A stretch of DNA of 64,000 nucleotides from the NCBI GenBank assembly GCA_036417435.1, contig CM070910.1:71470784-71534783 (forward strand), given 5' to 3'. Below, in pieces: positions 46,992-56,623 of the stretch. Every line of letters starts with the position of its first letter. Position 1 is the stretch's first letter. The stretch is from Inia geoffrensis. Lineage: Eukaryota; Chordata; Mammalia; Artiodactyla; Iniidae. The position numbers and the translations under genes are program-made. The notes under the pieces are model-generated. The model was not told the DNA's origin. It saw only the letters and a list, made by a program, of their open reading frames with translations, and ran no database searches.

Positions 46992-47516
46992 CTATAGTAA
47001 TCTGAAAAAGTAATTTTTCAAATAACTTTCGGTAATTCTATGGCAATTCCATTGTCTCTGGGGCATCACAGGGAGAACAGACTCCACAGCCTGGACAAAA
47101 CCTCTTTGGCATTTGTCTTCTGCAGCCTTGAGGAGTCTTCGCTGACCACTCTGGGTAAGTAAAAATGCCACAATATTTATTCCCAAATAGTTAAACTGGT
47201 TTTGGCCAGCTTCTATTTTGGGAAATTGCATGTTGCCAACATAAAGAATTTCCCACATCATTTCTGTTATAAAGTATTCTTCATTTCCTGCTCTGTAGTG
47301 GAACAGTGCTTTCTCTTTTTTTTTTTTTCCCATGAAACTGGCTGTCTTGTAGGAAGGAGGAGGAGGTGATTTCTTTATTTTGGGACCATTTTTCAGACAG
47401 TAAGCTGCCAAATCCATTTGAGTATTTTCCAAGAACCAGCATTCTTGTACTTCACCTTGTAGCTGTTTAGGAGATATCCCAGAAACTTCACTTATTGGGT
47501 ACCATAAAACTCAAGG
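46992..47516 (-). other. Unrecognised long open frame
   Basis: About 175 codons stay open on the minus strand from a stop near 47517 to 46992, with no transposon overlap. No ATG opens it; the 146-codon version starts at a TTG. Visible features are a Lys/Pro run (KIKKSPPPPSYK), a poly-Lys stretch coded by an A run (47317-47330) and an Arg/Lys-rich C-terminal part (SGQRRLLKAAEDKCQRGF). I match it to no family. It could be a decayed pseudogene, a terminal exon or chance. Confidence 0.2.
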
Positions 47517-48109
47517 CTTTGACATAATTCTTTTCCTATAAAAATAAAGATATGTGGTAAGGCAAGACATACTAAGAACGGCAAATATGTGGATAACAGG
47601 CTCACAGAAACTTCTCCTTCCCTTTCCACCCCATTACAGGCACCAGCAATGCCAACATTTGCTAGAAAACCATTATGGTTGTCATGCTTGTTGGGACCAC
47701 AGCTTGACTGTGAAAATTACAACTCACTTTTGGTTTATGGAAGTCCTGGTGTATATTGAGCTGATGAAGCTAAGAATGAACAGTAATTTCTGCTCTAACT
47801 CAAAGTGACCAGCCACTGTGAAGCTGTGTTCTCCTTTGCTGAAACACAGTGGTCAGCCATCAAACTGAGGCAAAAGGCCATGATCCCGGGATCAGTACTT
47901 GCAAGCCTGTTCACAATGTTACGCTTGCCCCTAATGTTTCTGAGGTCCTAGCAAGACTACAAATAGAGGTCTAAATATTTATATATAAAGCTAAGAAACC
48001 AATGCACAATATATTCTGTCCTCTTACCTTGACAAGTACACCTTCACAGTGACATGGAAGTCTTAGACTTTGTGGAGTTAATTTATACTATAATGTGAAT
48101 GGCAGATTT
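47517..48109. other. Unique DNA, nothing recognised
   Basis: No repeat or gene recognised. An 84-codon plus frame at 47554-47808 has no motif. Confidence 0.45.
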
Positions 48110-48119
48110 GAGAGAGTGA

Positions 48120-48332
48120 CTTTTCTTTTTTTTTTTTTAGCTGTACGCAGGCCTCTCACTGTTGCGGCCTCTCCTGTTGCAGAGCACAGGCTCCGGACGC
48201 GCAGGCTCAGCAGCCATGGCTCACGGGCCCAGCCGCTCCACGGCATGTGGGATCTTCCCGGACCAGGGCACGAACCCACGTCCCCTGCATCGGCAGGCGG
48301 ACTCCCAACCACGGCGCCACCAGGAAAGCCCC
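48120..48332 (-). mobile_element. CHR-type SINE, copy 8
   Basis: Full antisense SINE. Ten-base duplications GAGAGAGTGA lie at 48110-48119 and 48333-48342. Tail T-run of about 15 and a complete tRNA-like head. Confidence 0.95.
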
Positions 48333-48859
48333 GAGAGAGTGAATTTTAATGGAAGGGGTGGGGCTGTATTACAAAGTCTTGGTAAAAGATACAGAGAGAA
48401 GATATGGATATGCAGAGACAAATGTAATACTACTCTGTAACTTTGTCAACTACTGGATTTGCTGTGCTACTTAGAATAAACATATCAGACATGGAAAGAC
48501 CTCTGTAGATCTTTTTCCAGAGGTCTCTTTCAGACCATGGTTTAAAATAGGCCTACAGGTATGTTTTATCTCAGTCTTTCTTTCCATTCACCTCTATTAC
48601 TTCTTTTCTCCGGGTTGGGGACCCCAGGCAAATTAGATAGCTCCCACTTCACCAAGCTCATGTTGTTCCCATTGCTGTACGGAGTTCTTCCCTACTCACT
48701 ACTTCTCTATGTCAAATCTTCCAACTTTCTCCCTGCACATCTTCTCCTATTCAGTTTAAATAGAAAGAGAGAAGTTTCCTCCTCCTTCCAGCTTTCCTTA
48801 AGCCCAGGATTGACTTCTTTCTCTTTGCATCACCTAAGCCACTTTCTATTTCTCTATAC

Positions 48860-49290
48860 GGTCGTATCCCATTGGTCTGCTCAGACTTGTCTTAAATCCT
48901 ACTAGACTGAGTGCTCTCAGTGATGGGCACCTTGGCACGATCATCTTCATATGTTCTATATCACCCTCTGTAGTTCCAGGAAAATATTAATGTGCAGAAA
49001 ACATGTTTTAAAATTAAAGATGAATAAATAGCTAAAGTTAGTGTTTGACCTCAAGAGCCCTATCTTCTAGTTGAGGAGAAAATCCTAAAACACGAGGCAG
49101 TATAGAATTATATCTTTGTTTCACCATCATTAGTGTTATCATGTGTGATTAAAACTGGGTGGTAATGTCTATGCGTGGGATTTGGGGAGAGAAGCTCTAT
49201 GAGGGCTGCCACGATGGGAGAGGCTTCATGGAGGAGACAGGACGTGAACTTGACCTTGCAGGATAGACCACGGCACGCAGGAATAACACT
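48860..49290. repeat. L2 fragments in both orientations
   Basis: 48880-48980 looks like a sense L2 (CTAGACTGAGTGCTCTCAGT, CCTCTGTAGTTCCAGG). 49045-49290 looks like an antisense L2 (CAAGAGCCCTATCTTCTAGT, GAGGCTTCATGGAGGAGACA). Both are degraded. Confidence 0.6.
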
Positions 49291-49500
49291 AGCAGCTAAC
49301 ATTTACTGAAACCATATTTTGTGCCAGACACTGTATCAAGCCCTTAACGTGCCTGATTTCATTACATAATGAAATATTCCTCTATGGACACTCTTTTTAT
49401 CCGCTTTTAATTATTAGGAAACAGAAGCTTTTGCTGTAGAGTCATTAACTATCCCAAGGTTGGGGCAAAGATGGAATTTGAACCACACTTCCTTATCGCT
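49290..49500 (-). repeat. MIR SINE
   Basis: Antisense MIR: CAGCTAACATTTACTGAAAC, TTTGTGCCAGACACTGTATC and AAGATGGAATTTGAACCACA. Confidence 0.85.
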
Positions 49501-50236
49501 TTCAGGAGTAAGTGCTGATAAATAGGAGGACGGGAACAGTTTGCTGAATGACTAAGTGATCACATAATAGCTAAAAGAAGATGAGGCAGGGGTAGGGTAT
49601 TCCGGTCAAAAACAACATGAGTGTGTGGGAAGACGGGCTTTCAACTGGTTTATGATGGGGAGGTTAGGGAGAGAAGGTTTTATTCCCAACACAAAAAGAA
49701 GGAAATTGTGGATTCTTACTCAACCCCAAAGAGTGGGCCTCTCAGCCACTCGTCTTTCTCCAAGACTCAAGTCGCTCTTCCTGAGGGCTCAGGGATTTTA
49801 GGTGTTGATTTCACTAAATTTTGAAATGCAGGACCTCGTAAGTTCTAAAATGGTCCTAGTGGAGTGTTGTGTGGACAGCAGGCAACACAACTCCTTCTAC
49901 TAACTGCTGACCCCCAGCATCACCTCACTTTTACAGCGAACTTTCACAAGCATTAGCTGCTCAACAAGTATTAATGATAGGGACAATGGCTATGAAGTTT
50001 CAAAAAGTACATTATATTTGTAATAAGTTTGTCATTTTAAAAGTTGCTTTTTTTTTCATTTTAATTATTGTTCAATTTTCTATTCTCCCTTGTGTGTTAT
50101 GATTTCACCATGTTGTGTTCTTCTGGTAACTCTCCTCATTGCCCAGCAGTATGTGTTCATATAAAGTTATGTGTTGAAAAAATAATTTTTCACCACAAAT
50201 CCACCTGGCAACACCATAAGCAAGAAAACATTATTT
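49501..50236. other. Unique DNA, nothing recognised
   Basis: No repeat or gene recognised. Confidence 0.45.
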
Positions 50237-50250
50237 GTTACCATGGCAAC
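50237..50250. promoter_or_regulatory. RFX-type X-box motif
   Basis: GTTACCATGGCAAC fits the RFX X-box pattern GTNRCC-N(0-3)-RGYAAC exactly, with a 2-base spacer. RFX factors bind such inverted half-sites, often at cilium-related genes. It lies in non-repetitive DNA. A single motif does not show use. Confidence 0.45.
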
Positions 50251-51164
50251 AAAGAACCACTCTTCTTTCAAAAGTATATTTGTGGACTTACCAAACAGTC
50301 CTTTTCCCTTCCTTTTATCAATGCCTAAAAAGAAAAAAATAACTAGAATACTGTTAAGTTCCTTTGTCAACATTGAGGTTGTTACGGATTTTTTTCCTAG
50401 GATTCTTGCCATGTCTTTTGGAAAGTAATAATTGTACACAAGTGTGAGTAAAACTTCAGGTTACAAGCAGTATTTTATTACACAAAGAGAGAAAAGGATA
50501 GTTATTTCATTTTTCCATGTTTGCCCTGTGGCATCTTGTTACAGGGCATCTGGTTATTTCTGTCATTGCATTCCACATTTCTGATGGATGACTTAACACA
50601 TGTCTACTTTGAACATTTCAAACTTGGAAAAGTAAACTCTTCAGTAATTTTCCCACCACCTACCCATCCATCATGGGGGTAAGCAGTTGTGTTTCACAGT
50701 ATCATCTCCTTCAAAGCACTGCCAGACTCTGGAATATGGTGTGGAACTGGGGGAAAACAGATAACAAAGGTTTTGTATAAGGTGGCAATTGACAATTCAC
50801 TTTAAATAATCTGGTTACTTTAATATGTCAAACTCTTGACAAATGTACAGATTTAGAGGAGGAATATGATGTGATTATTTTTTTAAAACAGGAAAAAAAT
50901 AGAAATATTGGCTCTGATTTGGGTTAAAGAATTGTGATACTTTACATGATTTGGTTTGGTGTAGATTTAACATTGGGGAATTCTTCTTTTGGGACCAAGA
51001 ATAAGTAAAAATCATGACAGTCAAAAAATATCCATCCAGAATGTGAAGGTGAATGGAGAGTTAGGGGGTGATTATTGAAGAGTACACAGCAAAAACAACC
51101 ATGAGAAATTAAGTGGAAAATATTGGAAAGGAAAAATACATATGGCTTGAATTCTTTATCAATA
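50251..51164. other. Unique DNA, nothing recognised
   Basis: No repeat or gene recognised. Confidence 0.45.
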
Positions 51165-51345
51165 TTAACAATGCATAAGATTTACTGAGGGTCAGGTACT
51201 GGTTTAAATGTTTTGCAGGTGATATTTTATTTAATCCTCACAACAATTCTTTAATTATCATCTTTTATAAAAATGCACAGGGACGTTGCATGACTCAGCT
51301 CCACAGCCAGCAAGTGATGGAGATGGGAGATGGACATGGTTGAAC
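51165..51345 (-). repeat. MIR SINE
   Basis: Antisense MIR: GATTTACTGAGGGTCAGGTA, TTTAATCCTCACAACAATTC and CCAGCAAGTGATGGAG. Confidence 0.85.
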
Positions 51346-52149
51346 AACGGAGGTTCCACCCTCAACTACATGACACCACCTTCCTCTAATATTCCTTAGA
51401 GGAAAGTCAACTTCCTTAAAAGAAATGCTCTACTAGCGATGTACTCCTCAGCTGCTTGAGTGGGATTATTTAGACCACATATGGGGTAAATCCAAAAATC
51501 ACTCTTCTCAGGCTGCACCTAATGTCTCAGGGTAGGACAAAGGATGGCTTCTGGATGGACAGCTAGTATCTCTGCTTCTGAAAGTGGCTATCAGAAGGGT
51601 GGAGTGGTTGTTGCCTATAACATCCAAAGCTCTCAAAAGAAATAAGTGTGTCACCCCCCCAAGGACAGAGGTCACGTGGCATGTGGAAAAGACATAAGAT
51701 CTCAAGCGATGCAAATTCTTTTTTAATAAAAAACAGTACTTTAGCAATCTTGAAGCCATAGAAATAAAATTTCTCATTTAAATAAAGAGGCAACTGCAGA
51801 CTTTTCCTAGCTTCTTAGGATGCCCCCCCCCCTTGTTTGAATCATAATATAGCTGTGTATTTTCCATAGAGTCGGTCAAAAATGATAAAAGACTCTTGCC
51901 TCGAGATACATCTTCCCTTTACCCTGAGGGATTTTTGCAGTTTGTAAGTGTGGAGACTGTATATACACCCTCACCAATCCACGTTTAACCTTTCTTATAA
52001 AATTCTTGCTCAGGACAATCTTGTCAGGAATATTAACATATTAACCCTACCCCCATTTTTCTACTGCTTCCTCTTATCCGTTTCCATATATATATGTTAA
52101 AGGTAAGGAAGTGAAGGAATAAAATAAACTCCCAAGAATTTCTCATTGG
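51346..52149. other. Unique DNA with a C run
   Basis: C-runs of 7 and 10 occur at about 51654 and 51822. No repeat or gene recognised. Confidence 0.45.
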
Positions 52150-52345
52150 CTTTGAAGTGAGGCAGACATCAGTTTGAATCTTAGCTCTGCCCTTCCTAGC
52201 TCTGAGATCATGGGAAATTTTCTGAACCTCATTTTGCTTATTTGCTAAATGGGGCTGAGGTGAGGAATAATTTAAGAAAATGTACAGAAAACCTATACAT
52301 GTGTGTGCCCTGCACAGAGAAAGTACTTAATGAATGATGGTCCAT
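52150..52345 (+). repeat. MIR SINE
   Basis: Sense MIR: GTTTGAATCTTAGCTCTGCC, GAACCTCATTTTGCTTATTT and GAGAAAGTACTTAATGAATG. Confidence 0.88.
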
Positions 52346-53229
52346 TATTTTAAGGAAGTTAGGGGCCAAAGCACATTTAAACCTCAACACCTCCACATAT
52401 GGAGGCTCCAGCTAAACCCCATGTGGCTTGTTTTCCTTAAAAAAAAAAAAAAGCAAGCAATGTCTTGGGGGAAATGGGTTAATGACAAGTGTTCTAACCG
52501 TGCTGTAGCGTTAAAATGTCTTTCTTCCTACATCTTTTTCCATTTTGTCCCTGACAAGCACCGCCTCCCAAGTGATGAGTAGGTAATACATGATCTATGA
52601 ACGAGCAGACTCATTTCTCTCACCAGCACATTTCTCTGGAGAAGCTGAGAAAAACTGGTGTTTTTCAGGAAGAGACACTGCCACTGCTTCAATCACCTGC
52701 ATATCAATCAACTTCTACAAGGCCAGAGTTCAATTAACTGATGACGCCCTGGAGACACCCAAAGCAGTTAACAAGTCTCTAGAACTTTGTGAAAAAACAA
52801 GTTGCAAGATTCAATCTCCCAGAAATTCCCATTGTGGGGTTCCATCTCCTAATTTATCCTTGTACACCAAATACCCGCTCTGTTAAGAAATACTTTGCAA
52901 GAAGATAGCATAGAAGCCAAATATTGAAAGGTCACAGCATAACAAAATGAAATATTGGGACAATACCTTTTATCTATGACCGTGAAGGGATACCATTTTG
53001 TTTTAAATCCTATAGCATAATCCATTTTTAAGAGAGTGCATGGGGAGTTTCATAAAGTAAGAAACTTTTTTCTCGCCAGCATGCATCTTAGTGTGTCAGC
53101 AAGTCAGTGTTCATGTTCTTAAATGTGATTGTCAAAAAGCTGGACCACAATGGGCCATGACTCTGCATGATGACCTCAGTTATTACAGAGAGGTAGTAGC
53201 TTGGAGAAGATGTAGGGTTACAGTACTGA
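52346..53229. other. Unique DNA, nothing recognised
   Basis: A 13-base A run occurs at about 52440. The 98-codon plus frame at 52590-52886 has no domain and is not supported as a gene. The LTR that follows may begin up to 100 bp earlier than drawn. Confidence 0.4.
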
Positions 53230-53553
53230 TGCTGGGATGCGTTTTGTTAATATAATTAAACAAGGAGACCATTAGGCTGCGGTGGCTTTTGTTATCTATG
53301 AGGATACCTTGGTAACCTAGCAAGCAAACCAAAAACCTAAGCCCAAGTCAGTGTACTGGAACCTTAGAAAATGAAACTTAAAAACAACCAACTAGGCTTT
53401 CCCAAATAAGGCAACTGTTTAAGTTGTAGCCAATCAAATAATTTCTAGGCTGTGCTTCCTTAACTTCTCCATAAAAAGCCTTGCTCCTAGTCTCTGTAGG
53501 AGGAGCACACCTAACCACTTCCGGTTTGGGGCTGCCTTATATGAATCACTTTT

Positions 53554-53862
53554 TTAAAAAAAATTTTATTTATTTATTTTTGGTTGCATTGGGTCTTTGT
53601 TGCTGTGCACGGGCTTTCCCTAGTTGCAGTGGGTGGCAGCTTCTCTTGTTGCAGAGCATGGGCTCTAGGCACGTGGGCTTCAGTAGTTGTGGTACGCAGG
53701 CTCAGTAGTTGTGGCTCACGGACTCTAGAGCACAGGCTCAGTAGTTGTGGCTCACGGGCTTAGTTGCTCTGCAGCATTTGGGATCTTCCCGGACCAGGGC
53801 TTGAACCTGTGTCCCCTGCATTGGCAGGTAGATTCTTAACCACTGCGCCACCAGGGAAACCC
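53554..53862 (-). mobile_element. CHR-type SINE, copy 9 (long subtype)
   Basis: Antisense long-form SINE of about 310 bp with repeated CTCAGTAGTTGTGGCTCACG units and the CCACCAGGGAAACCC head end. It is flanked by TATGAATCACTTTT at 53540-53553 and 53863-53876. Confidence 0.93.
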
Positions 53863-53876
53863 TATGAATCACTTTT

Positions 53877-54084
53877 TTTTTTTTTTTTTTTTGTGGTACA
53901 CGGACCTCTTACTGTTGTGGTCTCTCCCATCGCGGAGCACAGGCTCCGGATGCGCAGGCTCAGTGGCCATGGCTCATGGGCCTAGCCGCTCTGTGGCATG
54001 TGGGATCTTCCCGGGCCGGGGCACGAACCTGCGTCCCCTGCATCGGCAGGCGGACTCTCAACCACTGAGCCACCAGGGAAGCCC
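53877..54084 (-). mobile_element. CHR-type SINE, copy 10
   Basis: Antisense short-form SINE placed directly after copy 9. Its flanks are the same site again: ATGAATCACTTTT at 53864-53876 and 54085-54097. Confidence 0.94.
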
Positions 54085-54149
54085 ATGAATCACTTTTGAA
54101 TGAAGTAAACTCTTCAGAATTTTAATGTGCCTCAGTTTATCTTTCACCA

Positions 54150-54604
54150 GTTCATTTATGCCACTTGGTAGGTGGAGGAAAACTGGTTAAACCAAGGCTG
54201 TTTTCTGGCCCTTGACTCAGAAGCTGAATCCAAAGCTCCTCAGCTGGGACGCCTTTTTCAGCAGCCTCTCTGGGAACCTCCAGACAGTCTAGATGATAGC
54301 CATACCTACAACTGAGAGAATTTGAAGGTGGAAATTACGGAGGAAGAGGACTTATGGTCCAGGGACAAGATTAAATTGCTTTTTTTCTTTTTCATTATAC
54401 CAGCTAGCACCTCCAGGTAGTAGCTTTCATAAGACCTACTGCAGTAATCACACACATTTGATGGGATCATCTACCTATCATATCTGTACCCAGGGGGGAA
54501 AACGGGGAGCCTTCTAATTCATCCCTTTCATTTTCCAATCTGTAGCACAGCCCTCAACCTGCTACTTTTCTGGTCTCATAAATATTTTGTTTATTGGCCC
54601 ACAT
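54150..54604. other. Unique DNA, nothing recognised
   Basis: No repeat or gene recognised directly 3' of the LTR. In particular I see no retroviral leader or gag. Confidence 0.45.
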
Positions 54605-54715
54605 GATGTTTGCCTGTCTGACCCTCACCTATAATGCCAGTCCCTTGAGGTTAGGGTTAATGTCTTTTCTATTCTGGATTTAACCAAGTGCTCAGAGCCA
54701 TAAATATTGGATTAC
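54605..54715 (+). repeat. L2 LINE tail
   Basis: GCCAGTCCCTTGAGGTTAGG, TTAATGTCTTTTCTATTCTG and GTGCTCAGAGCCATAAATAT fit the sense L2 end. Confidence 0.75.
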
Positions 54716-55789
54716 TATCAGTTTATCTCACAGCTCTTTCAGGGTTTCTATATAGGTAGCATATTTTATTCTCCAACTTGTATTTTAATTCTATGCCTAG
54801 TTTAAGAGAGAATACTCTTCATAGAATCATTTGGTCTGTCATCAATTTTGGAGCCACACTGTCATGTAAACAAAACTAATGTTTCTAATCTCCAATAAAG
54901 GGAAGTACAAAAAAGTTCAATGTGCTTCAGTTTATAATGAAATATATAAATACTTCTGCAACTCATAAAAAAACAACACTAGACATATTGTAAGCCATTT
55001 GGATTTGGCATCACTCATTTTAGCATTAGTGTTTCATTTAGAGACAGATTCCTGAAAAATAGAACCGTGACGAGACACCTTTTATAAATCAAAGCCATGT
55101 TGTCACGAAACTATGAGGTCAATGGGAAGGGGTGAGCCATATGCCAACTTTCATAACATAATGAGGGTACCTAGGGTTCCATTCCACGTTCCTACCCGGG
55201 GCCCCACCAGAAAAATGCTTTAGGACTGAAGTGGAACCCATTAATTTCATTTGTCATCCATAAAACATGCATTTTGTGTGAGTTTAATTGAAATAGAACT
55301 AATTTCTTACATTTTTCTTTATTAGAAATCATGAAAATTTTTAACATACCCAAACTCATCTCATATTACAACTGCTAGTTAACCTTTTGCTAAAACAATT
55401 TTTGAAAGGTTATACTACTTTTCTACTTTGCAGCCACATTTTTTATCTCAATATAACAACTCTTTTACCCCAAAGCCCACTGAATAAACATGCAAGCAGA
55501 AGTCATGTATTGACATGCAAAGACCCATTACTTGACAACAGCAGTTTCTAATTGGAGAATATCATATGGAACAAATTTGAATTGTGTGCCCTGAGTGGAT
55601 GAACCCAAGATGCTTTGCTTTGCAAATATATATCAAATGAAAGGGATAAAAAGGTAGTGTCTTCTATGGTTCTCCTTTCTATTGGGCATGTGAGCTCTTT
55701 CCATGTGCTTCAAAGCTGTCTTGTGCTCAGCATTTATTTTGTCCTAAAGATGTGTTTCTGTTCTCTAACTTTGTACTGTGTGGTAGTTT
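54716..55789. other. Unique AT-rich DNA
   Basis: No repeat or gene recognised. Confidence 0.45.
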
Positions 55790-56067
55790 GTTGCAGTAAT
55801 GACATCCAATTTGTTCAAACTTCTTTCTACCATTAGGTTTTCTTCTTTCACGGTGACAGAACCCAGCCATATGACTTGCTTTAGCCAATGGGATGATGGC
55901 AAATGTAATGTAACAAGAGGTTTGGAAAGCACCTGTGCATTGGGGTTTGCCCTTTCCTGCTGCTCTTTGGACCCTGAAACCACCCAGAAAAAGCCCTGGG
56001 GTAGCCTCTTGGAGAGTGAAAGTTACATGGAGCAGAGATGAGCCATCCTAGCCAAGATGTTGTAGAT

Positions 56068-56254
56068 CAGTGGTTCCCAAGATGTGGTCCCCAGGCCAAC
56101 AGTAGTAGCATCACCTGTGAACTTGTTATAAATGCAAGTTCTCCAGCTTTACCCCAGTTCTACTAACTCAGAAACTCCAGAGGTGGGGGCCAGAGATTTG
56201 TGTTTTCATGCTCTAGGTTATCCTAAGACATGCTCAAGTTTGAGGACCATCCCC
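56068..56254 (-). mobile_element. MER5A-like hAT element
   Basis: Starts with the terminal CAGTGGTTCCCAAGATGTGG and contains GCATCACCTGTGAACTTGTT, CAGAAACTCCAGAGGTGGGG and a degraded end TTTGAGGACCATC. This matches MER5A read in reverse. Length of about 187 bp is right for the family. Confidence 0.85.
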
Positions 56255-56306
56255 TAGACCAACCAACTTGCTAACTGCCAAACACATGAATGAGGCCATC
56301 CTACAC

Positions 56307-56457
56307 CAGGGGTAAGCAAGGGGCAGAGCCACACCCATTTGTTTACATGTTGTTCTGGCTGTTTTCACACTACAATAGCAGAGTTGAGTAGTTACAACTG
56401 AGACAACAGAGCCTGCAAAGCCTAAAAATATTTACAGAACAAGTTTGTCCACTGCTG
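56307..56457. mobile_element. hAT-type fossil with 8-bp target duplication
   Basis: From CAGGGGTAAGCAAGGGGCAG through CCCATTTGTTTACATGTTGT, AGCAGAGTTGAGTAGTTACA and GCCTGCAAAGCCTAAAAATA to the end near CCACTGCTG. Flanked by TCCTACAC (56299-56306) and TCCTAAAC (56458-56465), 7 of 8 matching, as for hAT elements. Confidence 0.82.
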
Positions 56458-56623
56458 TCCTAAACCAACCAGTTCCAGCTGAGTCATTAGCTAACAACAG
56501 AGATCACCCAGGCTGGCAGGGAGCAAAATAACGCCCCGTTAATCCACAGAATCATGAGAAATAATAAATGTTTGTTATTCTAAGCCATTCAAGTTTGGAG
56601 TGTTTTAGCTTGTGTTAAAATAT

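Larger units (their letters stand above)
53230..54149 (+). mobile_element. Solo ERV-type LTR, copy B, carrying two SINEs
   Basis: Sense LTR related to copy A at 9351-9692. It shares GACCATTAGGCTGCGGTGGC, AGCCAATCA (CCAAT box, 53428-53436), a CATAAAAAG TATA-like box at 53470, TAACCACTTCCGGTTTGGG, GTAAACTCTTCAGAATTTTA and CTCAGTTTATCTTTCACCA. SINE copies 9 and 10 (53554-54084) are inserted in its 3' third, so the LTR itself is about 390 bp. No retroviral genes are adjacent. Confidence 0.75.
55790..56623 (+). mobile_element. MLT1-type (ERVL-MaLR) LTR with two nested hAT fossils
   Basis: Sense MLT1: GACTTGCTTTAGCCAATGGG near 55876, CCTTTCCTGCTGCTCTTTGG near 55951, and the very typical 3' part GAGAAATAATAAATGTTTGT with TAAGCCATTCAAGTTTGG near 56555-56597. 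The LTR is interrupted at 56068-56254 and 56307-56457 by DNA transposon fossils. The left boundary is approximate. Confidence 0.85.

Noticed and set aside
53230..54604. A fuller endogenous retrovirus around the LTR
   Set aside because: No leader, gag, pol or env-like sequence is seen on either side, and only one LTR is present locally, so a solo LTR fits better.
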